64,000 nt of DNA. Origin: Methanospirillum lacunae. Lineage in GTDB: Archaea; Halobacteriota; Methanomicrobia; Methanomicrobiales; Methanospirillaceae. The notes below the pieces were generated by a model. The model saw only the letters and a program-made list of their open reading frames with translations. It searched no databases and was not told the origin of the DNA. This document shows, piece after piece, positions 62,833 to 64,000 of this stretch; the stretch's first letter is position 1; each line of letters opens with the position of its first letter. Location of the stretch: assembly GCF_046195335.1 (NCBI RefSeq), contig NZ_CP176093.1, one strand, 5' to 3'. A program made the translations under genes and the position numbers.

Positions 62833-64000
62833 ATGCGTTCATTAGGGATGGGTATTATAATTCTTGGAATTCTGCTTTTGCCGGCTCTTGTATTAGCAGG
62901 TTCTGTTGAAATTTCTCCTGATTATCTGTTTAAAGATATGCCGGTAACAATCAGTTATCCTGCGTTTTCTAGCGGAGATCAAATTCTGGTTGGATTTGAT
63001 GCTGGATTTACCCCAGAGACAACTGGGATGCAGGGACTGACTGCAAGTAGTATTGAAGTACCCTTCTCACTAAGTCCCGGCACAATCGCTTCTGTTGAAG
63101 GTATTCTCTTTAATAATTCCACGCAGTCATTTATATCTGACACGAATGAGACGGTTAATGCTGGAACGTATGGTGTAAGGGTGTTGAAAGCAGTCAGTAC
63201 CACTGGAACGTCACTTAACCTTTCATGGATGCTTGGAGGTTACTCATCTGGAAGTGTATCTGCAGGTCAGATTATCTTTGTTCCTTCTTTTTCTCCCAAA
63301 GCAGGATTACTTAATATTACAACTAAGTTTGGAAGTGTTACGAAAAGTAAATTAATTCCTTATAATCTGAGTGTTGCTGCACCTGCTATCTCATCAAATA
63401 ATATATCTCTAATTACAGGACAGAGTGGATATGGCAATGTTACAATAACGGGCCTTACAACTGGTCTATCTCTGTACAATATTACACTCAAACTGGGTAC
63501 CAGTATCGTTGGCAATTTTACAAATGTTACAACTCCAAATGGAGTTACACTAGTATCAAACTCCACATTGCCAGCATCTGTCGTTACAGTAAACGCTACT
63601 ACTTCTATGACTGGGGATGTAACTATCGCAAAGGCATTAAATTTGACATATAAGGGACTTGTTGCCGGTTCATCTCCAATCAATGTAACCATCAATAGTA
63701 TGAAAGATGTAAATGGGACTGATATTAATGCGGTTCAGGTAACAAATGGAACATTTACTGTTACTTCTCCCCCTTTGCCCGGGGCTGAGTTTACCGGAAC
63801 CCCGACAACAGGAATCATACCTTTTAATGTTTCATTCCTGTATACCTCGCCGGACAGTCCAATTGGGTTTAACTGGAGTTTCGATGATGGCACTATGAAT
63901 AATACCCAAACAGATCCAACTCACACATACTGGGTATCAGGTTCTCACGATGTTACATTGACTGTTCTGGGTGCCACTGATAATAATACCAATGTAAAAC
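62833..64000 (+). CDS. Exported PKD-domain surface protein, cut by window edge
   Basis: An open frame of 389 codons runs from ATG 62833 to the end of the window without a stop. The SD sequence GAGGGAT is four bases before the ATG. A signal peptide (about 1-22, ending LVLAG) is followed by several beta-rich domains with Gly, Thr and Asn (about 23-315). A PKD-like domain follows from about residue 318: EFTGTPTTGIIPFNVSFLY, then FNWSFDDGT and DPTHTYWVSGSHDVTLTV. It is likely a paralogous surface protein of the same group as the upstream giant gene. The C-terminus and anchor are not visible. Confidence 0.85.
   Translation, partial: MRSLGMGIIILGILLLPALVLAGSVEISPDYLFKDMPVTISYPAFSSGDQILVGFDAGFTPETTGMQGLTASSIEVPFSLSPGTIASVEGILFNNSTQSFISDTNETVNAGTYGVRVLKAVSTTGTSLNLSWMLGGYSSGSVSAGQIIFVPSFSPKAGLLNITTKFGSVTKSKLIPYNLSVAAPAISSNNISLITGQSGYGNVTITGLTTGLSLYNITLKLGTSIVGNFTNVTTPNGVTLVSNSTLPASVVTVNATTSMTGDVTIAKALNLTYKGLVAGSSPINVTINSMKDVNGTDINAVQVTNGTFTVTSPPLPGAEFTGTPTTGIIPFNVSFLYTSPDSPIGFNWSFDDGTMNNTQTDPTHTYWVSGSHDVTLTVLGATDNNTNVK

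Overview
The window looks like chromosomal DNA of a methanogenic archaeon of the order Methanomicrobiales, most like Methanospirillum; the genus is a guess from gene style, not from a search. The evidence is coenzyme F420 biosynthesis (cofG, cofC), an F420H2 oxidase (fprA), a coenzyme F390 synthetase homologue, archaeal-type PEP carboxylase, DUF1616, DUF1805 and V4R-domain proteins, TATA-box promoters, and very large PKD-domain surface proteins. I saw no rRNA, tRNA, CRISPR array, integrase or intact transposase.

Layout. 1-600: remains of a winged-helix regulator, broken by two stops and a frameshift. 0.8-5.1 kb: a soluble chemoreceptor with stacked HAMP-like repeats, then a membrane Cache-HAMP sensor with no output domain, preceded by a small cysteine-containing ORF. 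5.2-10.9 kb: a tightly packed phospho-signalling cassette on the minus strand (PP2C phosphatase, Ser/Thr kinase with TPRs, zinc-ribbon/FHA protein, two-cluster Fe-S reductase). 11-15.3 kb: a membrane glycosyltransferase with a DUF1616 protein, then PEP carboxylase. 15.4-22.3 kb: a V4R regulator divergent from fprA, zinc-ribbon and VOC genes, a YqhA-type membrane protein, UV endonuclease and F390 synthetase. 22.4-30.8 kb: an exported triple-Cache protein, a PAS chemoreceptor with cheW, a 1081-residue TPR protein and a CheY-like regulator.

30.9-37.4 kb: branched-chain amino acid synthesis, with leuA/cimA-ilvB-ilvN on the minus strand and ilvC on the plus strand, sharing a TGCACCA-type motif upstream. 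37.4-42.9 kb: an orphan CARF-HEPN (Csx1/TM1812-like) protein divergent from a GT4 glycosyltransferase, DUF1805, a second exported Cache protein, UspA, DUF4013 and a ferredoxin-thioredoxin reductase catalytic subunit. 43-48 kb: purC-cofG, divergent cofC, a PPC-domain protein, proC and htpX. 48-54 kb: thioesterase, SpoIIE-type phosphatase, PEBP lipoprotein, MOT1-type transporter, response regulator, radical SAM/SPASM enzyme and a low-complexity lipoprotein. 54.5-57 kb: MBL hydrolase and ATP-dependent DNA ligase. 57-64 kb: a 1784-residue surface protein with eight PKD units, seven almost identical, and the start of a second PKD surface protein that runs off the right edge.

How it fits together: the window is mostly housekeeping, F420 and amino acid metabolism mixed with a dense set of signal-transduction proteins (two receptors, CheW, two stand-alone receivers, kinase/phosphatase/FHA, SpoIIE phosphatase, three Cache proteins). 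The most unusual items are the kinase-phosphatase-FHA-FeS cassette, the CARF-HEPN ribonuclease candidate without a nearby CRISPR locus, and the recently expanded PKD array.
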